A stretch of DNA of 64,000 bases from Pectobacterium carotovorum (GTDB lineage: Bacteria; Pseudomonadota; Gammaproteobacteria; Enterobacterales; Enterobacteriaceae), in contig CP066552.1 of the NCBI GenBank assembly GCA_016415585.1, positions 3,348,001-3,412,000 on the forward strand, in the 5' to 3' direction. A program made the translations under genes and the position numbers. Position 1 is the first letter of the stretch; each line of letters starts with the position of its first letter. Below, piece after piece: positions 39,371 through 47,990 of the stretch. The notes below the pieces were generated by a model. The model did not search any database and was not told the DNA's origin. It worked only from the letters and a program-made list of their open reading frames with translations.

Positions 39371-40867
39371 CTATATCTTGTCATACTCGGCTTTCAGCGC
39401 GGTCGCTATCGATTCAGCCTGCGTACCCACAACAATCTGTACGCTCTGCTTATTCAGACGAATAACGCCCGCCGCACCAAGACGTTTTGCCTGAACATCA
39501 TCAACCAGAGAGGAATCAGCCACGTTCAAACGCAGACGTGTGATACAGGCATCAATGCCCGTCAGATTGGCTTTTCCACCCAGCGCTTGCAAATAGCCCC
39601 GCGCCAACACCGCTGCATCGCTTGATTTCTCGCCCGCAGATGCCGTACTCACGTCATAGCCATCGGCTTCACTACCGCTCACAGCCAGTTCACGCCCCGG
39701 CGTTAACAGATTGAAGCGAGTGATGGTAAAACGGAACACCACATAGTAAATGACGAAGAATACCAGTCCCTGAGCAAGCAGCATGTACCACTGGGTAGCC
39801 AACGGGTTACGTGAGGACAGCACCATATCGACAAGACCCGCACTGAAACCAAAACCGGCGATCCAATGCATGCTGGCCGCGATAAAGACGGAAAAACCGG
39901 TCAGCAGCGCATGCAGGAAATACAGCACTGGCGCGACAAACATGAAGGAGAATTCCAGCGGCTCGGTGATCCCGGTAAAGAAGGAGGCAAATGCCGCCGC
40001 CAGCATAATCCCGGCCACTTTGCTTTTGTTTTCAGGGCGCGCACAGTGATAAATCGCCAGCGCCGCTCCCGGCAGGCCGAACATCATAATCGGGAAGAAG
40101 CCCGCTTGATAACGTCCGGTGATCCCCACGACAGCTTTGCCAGAGTCGATAGACTGTTGGCCAGCAAGGAAGTTAGGAATATCGTTGATACCCGCGACAT
40201 CAAACCAGAACACAGAATTCAGCGCATGGTGCAATCCAACAGGAATCAGCAAGCGGTTAAAGAAGGCATAAACCCCGGCGCCAACCGAACCCAACTGCTG
40301 AATGTATTCGCCGAACGATACCAGCGCATTGTAAATCACCGGCCAGACGTACATTAAAATGAACGCGATCAGAATCATCAGGAAAGAAACCAGAATCGGC
40401 ACCAGGCGGCGTCCGCTGAAGAAAGACAGCGCCTTGGGCAACTCAACCTGACTAAAGCGGTTATACAGTTCGGCGGACATGACACCGACCAGAATCCCGA
40501 TAAATTGGTTTTCAATCTTGCCAAACGCAGCAGGTACCTGTTCAACAGGGATCCGTTGGATCATGGCAACAACGGCCGGCGAACACAGCGTGGTCAGCAC
40601 CAGATAACCGACAAAACCGGTTAATGCCGCCGCACCATCTTTATCTTTAGACATACCGTACGCGACACCAACGGCAAACAGCACGGCCATGTGCCCGATA
40701 ATCGCCTCACCCGATTTGATGAGGAGTGCCGCCAACGCATTCTCGCTTCCCCAACCAACCGGATCAATCCAGTAACCTATCCCCATGAGGATAGCGGCAG
40801 CAGGCAGCGTCGCGACAGGCACCATCAATGCCCGACCGACTTTTTGTAAATAGCTCAGAGTACTCAC
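39371..40867 (-). CDS. nagE: PTS N-acetylglucosamine-type EIICB permease
   Basis: 498 residues. The EIIC membrane domain (residues about 1-385) contains GLHHALNSVFWF and the substrate-site GITEPLEF. The EIIB domain has phosphocysteine C441 in IDACITRLRLNV. The EIIA domain found at the C-terminus of E. coli NagE (648 residues) is absent, and no separate EIIA gene is nearby, so phosphate presumably comes from Crr (EIIA-Glc). GTG 40867 with AGAGGG four nt upstream is chosen; an ATG-led reading to 40936 adds an unrelated tail. Divergence from nagBAC supports GlcNAc as substrate. Confidence 0.9.
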   Translation of the reverse strand: MSTLSYLQKVGRALMVPVATLPAAAILMGIGYWIDPVGWGSENALAALLIKSGEAIIGHMAVLFAVGVAYGMSKDKDGAAALTGFVGYLVLTTLCSPAVVAMIQRIPVEQVPAAFGKIENQFIGILVGVMSAELYNRFSQVELPKALSFFSGRRLVPILVSFLMILIAFILMYVWPVIYNALVSFGEYIQQLGSVGAGVYAFFNRLLIPVGLHHALNSVFWFDVAGINDIPNFLAGQQSIDSGKAVVGITGRYQAGFFPIMMFGLPGAALAIYHCARPENKSKVAGIMLAAAFASFFTGITEPLEFSFMFVAPVLYFLHALLTGFSVFIAASMHWIAGFGFSAGLVDMVLSSRNPLATQWYMLLAQGLVFFVIYYVVFRFTITRFNLLTPGRELAVSGSEADGYDVSTASAGEKSSDAAVLARGYLQALGGKANLTGIDACITRLRLNVADSSLVDDVQAKRLGAAGVIRLNKQSVQIVVGTQAESIATALKAEYDKI

Positions 40868-41225
40868 TTTTCCCTCTCTTACCTTTGTGAGGTAATGAAA
40901 TGTTGTGGGGCAAACAAACCTGCCAATAAATTTCACTGCCGAAGAACATCGCTGTCGAAAAACGCCATTGTCGAAAAAATGTGGCAGCGGTGGTTCTTAG
41001 GGGGAGTGTAAGAAAAATAATTCGCTACACAAATTAAACCCCGTAATTATGTGATAAAAATCACCAAAAAACTGCATACAAAAAGTTTATACCTGAATAA
41101 AACCCCAACTTATTTCAAGATTAAAAAAAACGGAGTAGACTAATTTTAATGCATAGACAAAACGCGCAGCTGGCGCGATTTGCGCAATAACATATTTAAT
41201 TCCACTAAAAATCAGGAGAGCGCTG
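40868..41225. promoter_or_regulatory. nagE-nagB divergent control region
   Basis: 358 nt, AT-rich, no gene. It includes a CRP site (listed separately). AT-rich stretches such as AAATAATTCGCTACACAAATTA near 41012-41034 could be a NagC operator; in E. coli NagC binds two operators and loops the DNA between nagE and nagB. I cannot fix both operators by eye. Confidence 0.6.
41050..41065. promoter_or_regulatory. CRP-binding site of nagE/nagB
   Basis: TGTGATAAAAATCACC: TGTGA-N6-TCAC is perfect and only the last base of the consensus differs. It lies midway between the divergent genes, as the activating CRP site does in E. coli. Confidence 0.85.
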
Positions 41226-42026
41226 ATGAGACTCATTCCTTTAACCACCGCCGCCGACGTCGGAAAATGGGCCGCCCGCCACATCGTTGAGAAAATTAAC
41301 GCTTTCAAGCCCAGTGCAGAGCGCCCTTTTATTCTGGGGTTGCCGACAGGCAGTTCGCCGCTGGAGGCCTACAAATCGCTGGTCACCATGCACAAAGCGG
41401 GGCTGGTGAGCTTCAAACACGTCATCACCTTCAATATGGATGAATATGTCGGCCTGCCGACCGACCACCCAGAAAGCTATCATACCTTCATGCATCAGAA
41501 TTTTTTCAATCACGTTGATATTCCGCGTGAAAACATTAACCTGTTGAACGGCAACGCAGAAGACACCACAGCAGAATGTCGCCGCTATGAAGAGAAAATA
41601 AAGTCCTACGGGAAAATTCATCTTTTCATGGGCGGCGTGGGTAATGACGGACATATCGCCTTCAATGAACCCGCCTCCTCTCTGGCCTCCCGCACACGCA
41701 TCAAAACGTTGACAGAAGAAACCCGTATCGCCAATTCCCGTTTCTTCGGCGGGGACGTCAGTCTGGTGCCTAAATTTGCCCTGACCGTGGGTGTCGGTAC
41801 GCTGCTGGATGCCGAAGAAGTGATGATTCTGGTGACCGGTCGTAACAAGGCGCAGGCACTACAGGCTGCGGTAGAAGGCAATGTTAACCATATGTGGACC
41901 ATCAGTTGCCTGCAACTTCATGCCAAAGCCATCATGGTTTGTGACGAGCCTTCAACAATGGAGCTGAAGGTAAAAACCGTTAAATACTTCCGTGAATTAG
42001 AAACGGAAAGTATGAAAAATCTCTAA
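41226..42026 (+). CDS. nagB: Glucosamine-6-phosphate deaminase
   Basis: 266 residues, the E. coli length. It converts glucosamine 6-phosphate to fructose 6-phosphate and ammonia. The conserved N-terminal [20 protein letters not shown], catalytic [10 protein letters not shown] (general base Asp) and [20 protein letters not shown] are visible, and the allosteric GlcNAc-6-P site region is kept. First gene of nagBAC; NagE-imported GlcNAc-6-P is deacetylated by NagA, then deaminated here. Preceded by CAGGAGAGCGCTG. Confidence 0.98.
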   Translation: MRLIPLTTAADVGKWAARHIVEKINAFKPSAERPFILGLPTGSSPLEAYKSLVTMHKAGLVSFKHVITFNMDEYVGLPTDHPESYHTFMHQNFFNHVDIPRENINLLNGNAEDTTAECRRYEEKIKSYGKIHLFMGGVGNDGHIAFNEPASSLASRTRIKTLTEETRIANSRFFGGDVSLVPKFALTVGVGTLLDAEEVMILVTGRNKAQALQAAVEGNVNHMWTISCLQLHAKAIMVCDEPSTMELKVKTVKYFRELETESMKNL

Positions 42027-42044
42027 CCGATGCGGGAGTCGATG

Positions 42045-43190
42045 ATGTACGCGTTAACCCATAGCCGGATTTTCACCGGCCATCAGATTCTGGATAATCA
42101 CGCCGTCGTGATTGCCGATGGGCTGATCGAACGAATCTGCCCACTTGCCGAACTTCCTGCCGGCATTGAACAACACGACCTGGGCGGTGCATTCCTCTCC
42201 TCGGGGTTTATCGATCTCCAGTTGAACGGCTGCGGTGGCGTGCAGTTCAACGACTCGCTGGACACGATCTCCGTCAAAACATTGGAGATCATGCAGCAGG
42301 CAAATGAGCGTTCAGGCTGTACCAGTTTTTTACCTACGCTGATTACCTCCAGCGATGCCTTTATGAAGCACAGCATCAGCGTGATGAGAGACTGGCTGGC
42401 GCAGAATCAGCATCAGGCGCTTGGGTTACATCTCGAAGGTCCGTGGCTGAATGTGCTAAAGAAAGGCACGCATGACCCTGCTTTTATCCGCAAACCAACG
42501 CAAGAGTTGGTCGACTTTCTGTGCGCCAACGCGGATGCCATTACGAAAATCACGTTGGCACCGGAAGAAGTCGAACCGTCGGTTATCCGTCAGCTAACGG
42601 CCGCGGGCATTATCGTCTCTGCTGGGCATTCCAACGCCACCTGGGAACAGGCTAAGCAGGGTTTTTCCGCCGGTATTCGTTTCGCCACCCACCTGTTCAA
42701 CGCCATGCCGTATCTGACTGGCCGAGAACCTGGATTGGTCGGCGCGATTTACGACGCTCCGGAAGTCTATTGCGGTATTATCGCGGATGGACGACACGTT
42801 GACTGGGCCAATATTCGCAACAGTAAACGCATCAAGGGCGATAAACTGGTGTTGGTGACCGACGCCACAGCACCGGCCGGTGCGGATATTGACCAGTTCA
42901 TTTTTGCTGGTAAAACCATATACTACCGTGATGGTATTTGTGTCGATGAACACGGCACTCTGAGTGGTTCGGCACTGACCATGATCGAAGCCGTGCGTAA
43001 TAGCGTCGAACATGCGGGTATCGCGCTGGATGAAGCAATTCGGATGGCAACGCTCTATCCCGCTCGCGCCATCGGAGTGGATAAGCAGTTAGGCAGTATT
43101 GAAAGCGGTAAAGTGGCCAACCTGACCGTCTTTGACCGTGACTATCACATTCTCAAGACGTTTGTTAACGGTAATCCTGTTTGGGGATAA
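42045..43190 (+). CDS. nagA: N-acetylglucosamine-6-phosphate deacetylase
   Basis: 381-residue metal-dependent amidohydrolase. Metal and active-site residues are visible in [51 protein letters not shown] and the catalytic Asp in [11 protein letters not shown]. Start ATG 42045 ([15 protein letters not shown] six nt upstream) is preferred to 42030 by similarity to E. coli NagA (382). It lies 18 nt after nagB. Confidence 0.97.
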   Translation: MYALTHSRIFTGHQILDNHAVVIADGLIERICPLAELPAGIEQHDLGGAFLSSGFIDLQLNGCGGVQFNDSLDTISVKTLEIMQQANERSGCTSFLPTLITSSDAFMKHSISVMRDWLAQNQHQALGLHLEGPWLNVLKKGTHDPAFIRKPTQELVDFLCANADAITKITLAPEEVEPSVIRQLTAAGIIVSAGHSNATWEQAKQGFSAGIRFATHLFNAMPYLTGREPGLVGAIYDAPEVYCGIIADGRHVDWANIRNSKRIKGDKLVLVTDATAPAGADIDQFIFAGKTIYYRDGICVDEHGTLSGSALTMIEAVRNSVEHAGIALDEAIRMATLYPARAIGVDKQLGSIESGKVANLTVFDRDYHILKTFVNGNPVWG

Positions 43191-43221
43191 AACGAGAAAC
43201 GCCTTGGGGTAAAGCGGAAAT

Positions 43222-43256
43222 ACGTTGGGTAAACTGCGATAAGGTTTACCCAACGT
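43222..43256 (+). other. Perfect hairpin between nagA and nagC
   Basis: ACGTTGGGTAAAC - TGCGATAAG - GTTTACCCAACGT: 13-bp arms (43222-43234 and 43244-43256) with a 9-nt loop, 30 nt before the nagC ATG and not followed by a T-run. Probably an mRNA structure that limits or stabilises nagC expression. Confidence 0.8.
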
Positions 43257-43285
43257 TGAGTGAAACCTAAGCGAGTAACTTCTTA

Positions 43286-44509
43286 ATGACCACAGGCGGA
43301 CAAGCGCAGATAGGGAATGTCGATCTGGTTAAACAATTAAACAGTGCGGTGGTTTATCGCCTGATTGACCAGCAGGGTCCGATCTCACGAATTCAGATAG
43401 CAGAACAGAGCCAGCTTGCCCCCGCCAGCGTCACCAAAATCACCCGCCAGCTTCTGGAACGTGGGCTCATCAAAGAAGTCGATCAGCAGGCCTCCACCGG
43501 TGGCAGACGCGCCATTTCGATTATTACCGAAAACCGCCCTTTCCATACCATAGCCGTACGCCTTGGCCGTTACGATGCCACTATTGCGCTGTATGATTTG
43601 CAAGGAAAAACGCTGGAAGAAGCGCACTACGAACTGCAAGAAAAAACGCAGGCGTCGCTGGAAGCCGCACTCTTTCAGGCCATCGGCGGCTTTATTGCCA
43701 GCCATCAACGCCGCATTCGCGAGCTCATTGCGATCTCCGTTGTGCTGCCGGGGCTGGTTGATCCCGTTGCGGGCATCGTCCGCTATATGCCGCACATCAG
43801 CGTGGATAACTGGCAACTGGTCGAAAACCTGCAACGCCAATTCAATGTTACCAGCTTTGTCGGTCACGATATCCGCAGCCTGGCGCTGGCAGAACACTAT
43901 TTCGGTGCCACCCACGATTCACTGGACTCTATTCTGGTACGCGTCCATCGCGGCACAGGCGCGGGTATTCTCGTCAACGGGCAAATTTTTCTTGGCAGCA
44001 ACGGCAACGTGGGCGAGATCGGCCATATTCAGATCGATCCGCTCGGCGATCGCTGCCACTGCGGCAATTTCGGCTGTCTGGAAACCGTCGTCGCCAACGC
44101 AGCCATTGAACAGCGCGTACGACACCTGCTGGGTCAGGGCTACCCCAGCAAGCTTTCTACCGATAACTGTACGATTTCTACGATTTGCAAAGCGGCAAAT
44201 CGAGGTGATGCCCTCGCCCGTGAAGTTATCGAACAGGCTGGGCTCAATCTCGGCAAAGCACTGTCCATCGCGATCAATCTGTTCAATCCTCAGAAAGTCG
44301 TGATTGCCGGTGAAATTACCGAAGCAGAAAAGACGCTGCTTCCTGCAATTCAGCGCTGTATCAACACGCAAGTGCTGAAAGAATTTCGTCATAATCTGCC
44401 GATTGAGGTCTCTAGCCTCAACCATCTTTCTGCTATCAGCGCGTTCGCGTTGGTCAAACGGGCGATGCTAAACGGTGTGTTGCTACAGCAATTGCTCGAA
44501 AACGCCTGA
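43286..44509 (+). CDS. nagC: N-acetylglucosamine repressor/regulator NagC
   Basis: 407-residue ROK-family repressor whose inducer in E. coli is GlcNAc-6-P. The N-terminal winged helix (QLAPASVTKITRQLLERGLI) is followed by the sugar-kinase-like fold with GNVGEIGHIQIDPLGDRC and the zinc-binding CHCGNFGCLE. It is expected to control nagE/nagB and other amino-sugar genes. In E. coli nagD follows nagC; here a terminator and asnB follow and nagD is absent. Confidence 0.97.
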   Translation: MTTGGQAQIGNVDLVKQLNSAVVYRLIDQQGPISRIQIAEQSQLAPASVTKITRQLLERGLIKEVDQQASTGGRRAISIITENRPFHTIAVRLGRYDATIALYDLQGKTLEEAHYELQEKTQASLEAALFQAIGGFIASHQRRIRELIAISVVLPGLVDPVAGIVRYMPHISVDNWQLVENLQRQFNVTSFVGHDIRSLALAEHYFGATHDSLDSILVRVHRGTGAGILVNGQIFLGSNGNVGEIGHIQIDPLGDRCHCGNFGCLETVVANAAIEQRVRHLLGQGYPSKLSTDNCTISTICKAANRGDALAREVIEQAGLNLGKALSIAINLFNPQKVVIAGEITEAEKTLLPAIQRCINTQVLKEFRHNLPIEVSSLNHLSAISAFALVKRAMLNGVLLQQLLENA

Positions 44510-44519
44510 TTCCCTTTCT

Positions 44520-44555
44520 GGCCGGATTATGTAATCACTAAAAATCCGGCCTTTC
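44520..44555 (+). terminator. Terminator of nagBAC
   Basis: GGCCGGAT...ATCCGGCC (arms 44520-44527 and 44544-44551) followed by TTTCCCTT. Confidence 0.75.
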
Positions 44556-44712
44556 CCTTCTATGAATTTGACGAATCAACACCAAAAAAACGTATAAATT
44601 AACGAAAAACCATGTCGATGGCTTTTTTCATTAAATAATATTGAATTCCTATGGCACTTTGATGCTAAATCAATAGCACTGAGTTCGAATCTGTCATTAC
44701 TGGGAGTCATGT

Positions 44713-46377
44713 ATGTGTTCTATTTTTGGTGTGCTTGATCTGAAAAGCGATCCTGTTGAACTGCGTAAGAAAGCGCTGGAATTATCCCGTTTGATGCGTC
44801 ACCGCGGGCCAGACTGGTCTGGCGTTTATGCCAGCGACAAAGCGATTCTGGCTCACGAACGTCTGTCTATCGTTGACGTCAACACGGGCGCACAGCCGCT
44901 TTACAACGCCGAGCGCACCCACATTCTGGCCGTTAACGGTGAAATTTATAACCATCAGGCATTGCGTCAGCAATACGGTGACCGTTACGCGTTCCAGACT
45001 GGCTCTGACTGCGAAGTGATTCTGGCGCTGTATCAGGAAAAAGGCGCTGCATTCCTGGATGAACTGCGCGGCATGTTCGCCTTTGCCCTGTATGACAGCG
45101 AAAAAGACGCCTACCTCATTGGCCGTGACCACCTCGGCATCATCCCGTTGTATATGGGTTACGATGAGCACGGCAACCTCTACGTCGCTTCTGAAATGAA
45201 AGCGCTGGTGCCGGTTTGCCGCACCATCAAAGAATTCCCTGCTGGCAGCTACCTGTGGAGCAAAGACGGCGAAATTCGCGAATATTACCAGCGTGACTGG
45301 TTTGATTACGACGCAGTAAAAGACAACGAAACGGATAAAGAAGCGCTGCGCGATGCGCTGGAAGAAGCGGTGAAAAGCCACCTGATGTCTGACGTGCCCT
45401 ACGGCGTGTTGCTTTCTGGTGGTCTGGATTCCTCCGTTATCTCCGCGATCACCAAAAAATATGCGGCACGTCGCGTAGAAGATGACGAGCGTAGTGAAGC
45501 CTGGTGGCCTCAGTTGCACTCTTTCGCTGTCGGTTTGGAAGGTGCGCCAGATTTGAAAGCGGCGCAGGAAGTCGCTAACCACTTAGGCACCGTGCACCAC
45601 GAAATTCACTTCACCGTGCAGGAAGGGCTGGATGCGATTCGTGACGTGATTTATCACATCGAAACCTATGACGTCACCACGATTCGTGCTTCAACGCCGA
45701 TGTACCTGATGTCCCGCAAAATCAAAGCGATGGGCATCAAGATGGTGCTGTCTGGTGAAGGTTCTGACGAAGTGTTCGGCGGCTATCTCTATTTCCACAA
45801 AGCGCCAAACGCCAAAGAGCTGCATGAAGAAACCGTGCGTAAACTGCTGGCACTGCACCAATACGACTGCGCCCGCGCCAACAAAGCGATGTCAGCCTGG
45901 GGCGTGGAAGCGCGCGTACCGTTCCTGGACAAAAACTTCCTCGATGTCGCGATGCGCATCAACCCACGCGACAAAATGTGTGGCAACGGCAAGATGGAAA
46001 AACACATCCTGCGCGAGTGCTTTGAATCCTACCTGCCGCACAGCGTTGCATGGCGTCAGAAAGAACAGTTCTCTGACGGCGTGGGCTACAGCTGGATCGA
46101 CACACTGAAAGAAGTGGCGGCTAACCAAGTTACCGATCAACAGTTAGAAACAGCACGCTTCCGCTTCCCGTACAATACGCCGGGCTCCAAAGAAGCCTAC
46201 CTGTACCGTGAAATCTTCGAAGAGCTGTTCCCAGTTCCAAGCGCGGCAGAATGCGTACCAGGTGGCCCATCCGTCGCCTGTTCGTCTGCGAAAGCGATTG
46301 AGTGGGATGAATCCTTCAAGAAACTGGATGATCCATCAGGCCGCGCGGTTGGCGTACACCAGTCCGCCTACAAATAA
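44713..46377 (+). CDS. asnB: Asparagine synthase B (glutamine-hydrolysing)
   Basis: 554 residues, the E. coli length. The N-terminal glutaminase domain begins MCSIFGVLDLKSDPVELRKK with the Cys2 nucleophile. The synthetase domain has the PP-loop VLLSGGLDSSVIS and LSGEGSDEVFGGYLYF. It makes asparagine from aspartate, glutamine and ATP. Monocistronic, with its own 200-nt upstream region and a strong terminator. Confidence 0.98.
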   Translation: MCSIFGVLDLKSDPVELRKKALELSRLMRHRGPDWSGVYASDKAILAHERLSIVDVNTGAQPLYNAERTHILAVNGEIYNHQALRQQYGDRYAFQTGSDCEVILALYQEKGAAFLDELRGMFAFALYDSEKDAYLIGRDHLGIIPLYMGYDEHGNLYVASEMKALVPVCRTIKEFPAGSYLWSKDGEIREYYQRDWFDYDAVKDNETDKEALRDALEEAVKSHLMSDVPYGVLLSGGLDSSVISAITKKYAARRVEDDERSEAWWPQLHSFAVGLEGAPDLKAAQEVANHLGTVHHEIHFTVQEGLDAIRDVIYHIETYDVTTIRASTPMYLMSRKIKAMGIKMVLSGEGSDEVFGGYLYFHKAPNAKELHEETVRKLLALHQYDCARANKAMSAWGVEARVPFLDKNFLDVAMRINPRDKMCGNGKMEKHILRECFESYLPHSVAWRQKEQFSDGVGYSWIDTLKEVAANQVTDQQLETARFRFPYNTPGSKEAYLYREIFEELFPVPSAAECVPGGPSVACSSAKAIEWDESFKKLDDPSGRAVGVHQSAYK

Positions 46378-46398
46378 TTCGATTTAATTTCTTCAATC

Positions 46399-46423
46399 AA
46401 CGGGCCTTTCGTGGCCCGTTTTT
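46399..46423 (+). terminator. Terminator of asnB
   Basis: AACGGGCC-TTTCGT-GGCCCGTTTTT: 8-bp stem and T-run, 22 nt after the asnB stop. Confidence 0.92.
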
Positions 46424-46530
46424 GTATGCTTAATTGACTGGGAATGCGTGCTTTTTGGCGTTTTTCTCACCATACTGTTCACAACCCAAACAAACGATAC
46501 ATTGAGGGCACTTTTCGGGAAAAAACTAGT

Positions 46531-46559
46531 TGACGCAATTAGGCCAACTACGCATAATG
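46531..46559 (+). promoter_or_regulatory. Promoter of the tRNA operon
   Basis: TTGACG (46531-46536), 17-nt spacer, CATAAT (46554-46559), followed by the GC-rich discriminator GCGCCCCG typical of stringently controlled stable-RNA promoters; the first tRNA starts 38 nt after the -10. Confidence 0.88.
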
Positions 46560-46596
46560 CGCCCCGCAACGCCGATGAAGGTGACGCGGAAAAGAT

Positions 46597-46673
46597 GGCT
46601 ACGTAGCTCAGCTGGTTAGAGCACAGCACTCATAATGCTGGGGTCACAGGTTCGATTCCCGTCGTAGCCACCA
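46597..46673 (+). tRNA. metT: tRNA-Met (CAT), elongator
   Basis: 77 nt with encoded CCA. Acceptor GGCTACG/CGTAGCC, anticodon loop CTCATAA giving CAT, T-loop GGTTCGATTCC. The acceptor pairs fully, so it is an elongator rather than initiator Met. Identical to the fifth gene of the cluster. Confidence 0.97.
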
Positions 46674-46681
46674 TATTTTTT

Positions 46682-46766
46682 GCGGGAGTGGCGAAATTGG
46701 TAGACGCACCAGATTTAGGTTCTGGCGCCGCAAGGTGTGCGAGTTCAAGTCTCGCCTCCCGCACCA
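46682..46766 (+). tRNA. leuW: tRNA-Leu (TAG)
   Basis: 85 nt with a long variable arm and encoded CCA. Acceptor GCGGGAG/CTCCCGC; anticodon stem CCAGA/TCTGG around TTTAGGT gives TAG. Confidence 0.97.
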
Positions 46767-46823
46767 TTATCATCTTCTCGGTCTGACATCGCTTTTCGAA
46801 GCCTGTTGGTGTTTTGTAGTGAT

Positions 46824-46898
46824 TGGGGTATCGCCAAGCGGTAAGGCACCGGTTTTTGATACCGGCATTCCCTGGTTCGAATCCAGGTACCCCAGCCA
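46824..46898 (+). tRNA. glnU: tRNA-Gln (TTG)
   Basis: 75 nt, TGGGGTA acceptor, anticodon stem CCGGT/ACCGG around TTTTGAT gives TTG, encoded CCA. Confidence 0.97.
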
Positions 46899-46933
46899 TT
46901 TCAAAACATATGCTGGAAAACTCGTTGTCCTGT

Positions 46934-47008
46934 TGGGGTATCGCCAAGCGGTAAGGCACTGGTTTTTGATACCAGCATTCCCTGGTTCGAATCCAGGTAC
47001 CCCAGCCA
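46934..47008 (+). tRNA. glnW: tRNA-Gln (TTG), second copy
   Basis: 75 nt; differs from the preceding copy by a compensated pair in the anticodon stem (CTGGT/ACCAG instead of CCGGT/ACCGG), so folding is kept. Anticodon TTG. Confidence 0.97.
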
Positions 47009-47061
47009 TCTACTTGATAGTAGAAGATTTGTTGAAGTGAAGTAACATTAGCAATAAGTTT

Positions 47062-47138
47062 GGCTACGTAGCTCAGCTGGTTAGAGCACAGCACTCATAA
47101 TGCTGGGGTCACAGGTTCGATTCCCGTCGTAGCCACCA
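47062..47138 (+). tRNA. metU: tRNA-Met (CAT), second copy
   Basis: 77 nt, same sequence as the first gene of the cluster, including CCA and the following ATATTTTT. Confidence 0.97.
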
Positions 47139-47144
47139 TATTTT

Positions 47145-47219
47145 TGGGGTATCGCCAAGCGGTAAGGCACCGGATTCTGATTCCGGCATTCCGAGGTTCG
47201 AATCCTCGTACCCCAGCCA
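47145..47219 (+). tRNA. glnV: tRNA-Gln (CTG)
   Basis: 75 nt; anticodon stem CCGGA/TCCGG around TTCTGAT gives CTG; the T-arm (CCGAGGTTCGAATCCTCG) differs from the TTG copies. E. coli has two CTG genes here (glnV, glnX); only one is present. Confidence 0.96.
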
Positions 47220-47243
47220 AATAAAGCTGGTAAAACAGCAAAG

Positions 47244-47283
47244 AAACGGGGCGACAGTCGAAAGACGTCGCCCCGTTTTGTTA
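47244..47283 (+). terminator. Terminator of the tRNA operon
   Basis: AAACGGGGCGAC...GTCGCCCCGTTTTGTT (arms 47244-47255 and 47267-47278), 25 nt after the last tRNA. Confidence 0.92.
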
Positions 47284-47353
47284 TGTCTGGTATTAACATA
47301 GTCTGGTGTTAATATATCCAAACCAATCATTCGATTTTCCTAAAAGGGCGGGC

Positions 47354-47968
47354 ATGAAGGTTTTATCTACATCCTCTGTTACTCATGGTTTCAGCCACGT
47401 TGTGCTGCCACAGCAGAATAACATCGGTCAATCGCGATGGTCTGTCAGACGCCCGCAGTTAACCACACTGTTACTCAGCGTGGCGTTGCTGTTTTGCTTC
47501 ATCACGTCAGCTTATGCCGCCAATGTCTCTTCTTTTAAGATGTCATCGCAAACGTTCGCTGATCGGATGAATGCCAATCTGACGAAACTCAATATCCCCC
47601 TTAAATTGACCATTAAGTTGGAAAAGGGAAGCTCCGTCGATGACTTTCAGCACATTTTTAACGAGCATGTTGGATTAATTGGGTCAGTAGAGAGTAAAGG
47701 CCAACAGCTTAATGGACTCGTGATACTCAACGCCGCGTCAGAATCCCCCGAAGCAACAAGACTGAATCTGCAAATCGTCACAGCCGCATTTTCTGCGCTA
47801 TTGGGCGAGAACAATCTGGAAAGCCCTGAGCTGACCGAGATGATGTTCGGCCTGCTTCAGGATAGCCAAGCCTCAGGCAAAAGTGTTCGGCAGATAGGAA
47901 AGGTTCGCTTTACCGCAACAACCAATGAGGACACCGATATTATCTTCACCGCCGAGCCCGTGCAGTAG
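47354..47968 (+). CDS. Hypothetical exported protein
   Basis: 204 residues from MKVLSTSSVTHGFSHVVLPQ; I do not recognise the family. It has an unusually long polar N-region, then RRPQ and a hydrophobic core (LTTLLLSVALLFCFI) ending TSAYA, with likely signal-peptidase cleavage near residue 55. The mature part of about 150 residues is mixed alpha/beta, has no cysteine and ends TNEDTDIIFTAEPVQ. Start 47354 is preferred to 47306 because of the nearby GGGCGGG. It lies alone between the tRNA terminator and convergent ubiF, a place where E. coli has no such gene. Confidence 0.75.
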   Translation: MKVLSTSSVTHGFSHVVLPQQNNIGQSRWSVRRPQLTTLLLSVALLFCFITSAYAANVSSFKMSSQTFADRMNANLTKLNIPLKLTIKLEKGSSVDDFQHIFNEHVGLIGSVESKGQQLNGLVILNAASESPEATRLNLQIVTAAFSALLGENNLESPELTEMMFGLLQDSQASGKSVRQIGKVRFTATTNEDTDIIFTAEPVQ

Positions 47969-47990
47969 CGGGCGGCGTCCTCATTATTCA

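Noticed and set aside
46630..47094. 154-codon minus-strand frame containing GFEPGNAGIKN-like repeats
   Set aside because: It is the reverse strand of the tRNA genes. Such frames (VPGFEPGNAG...) are a well-known false annotation across Met/Gln tRNA clusters.
46597..47219. Long direct repeats within 620 bp
   Set aside because: They are the duplicated tRNA-Met and tRNA-Gln genes, not a CRISPR array or mobile element.
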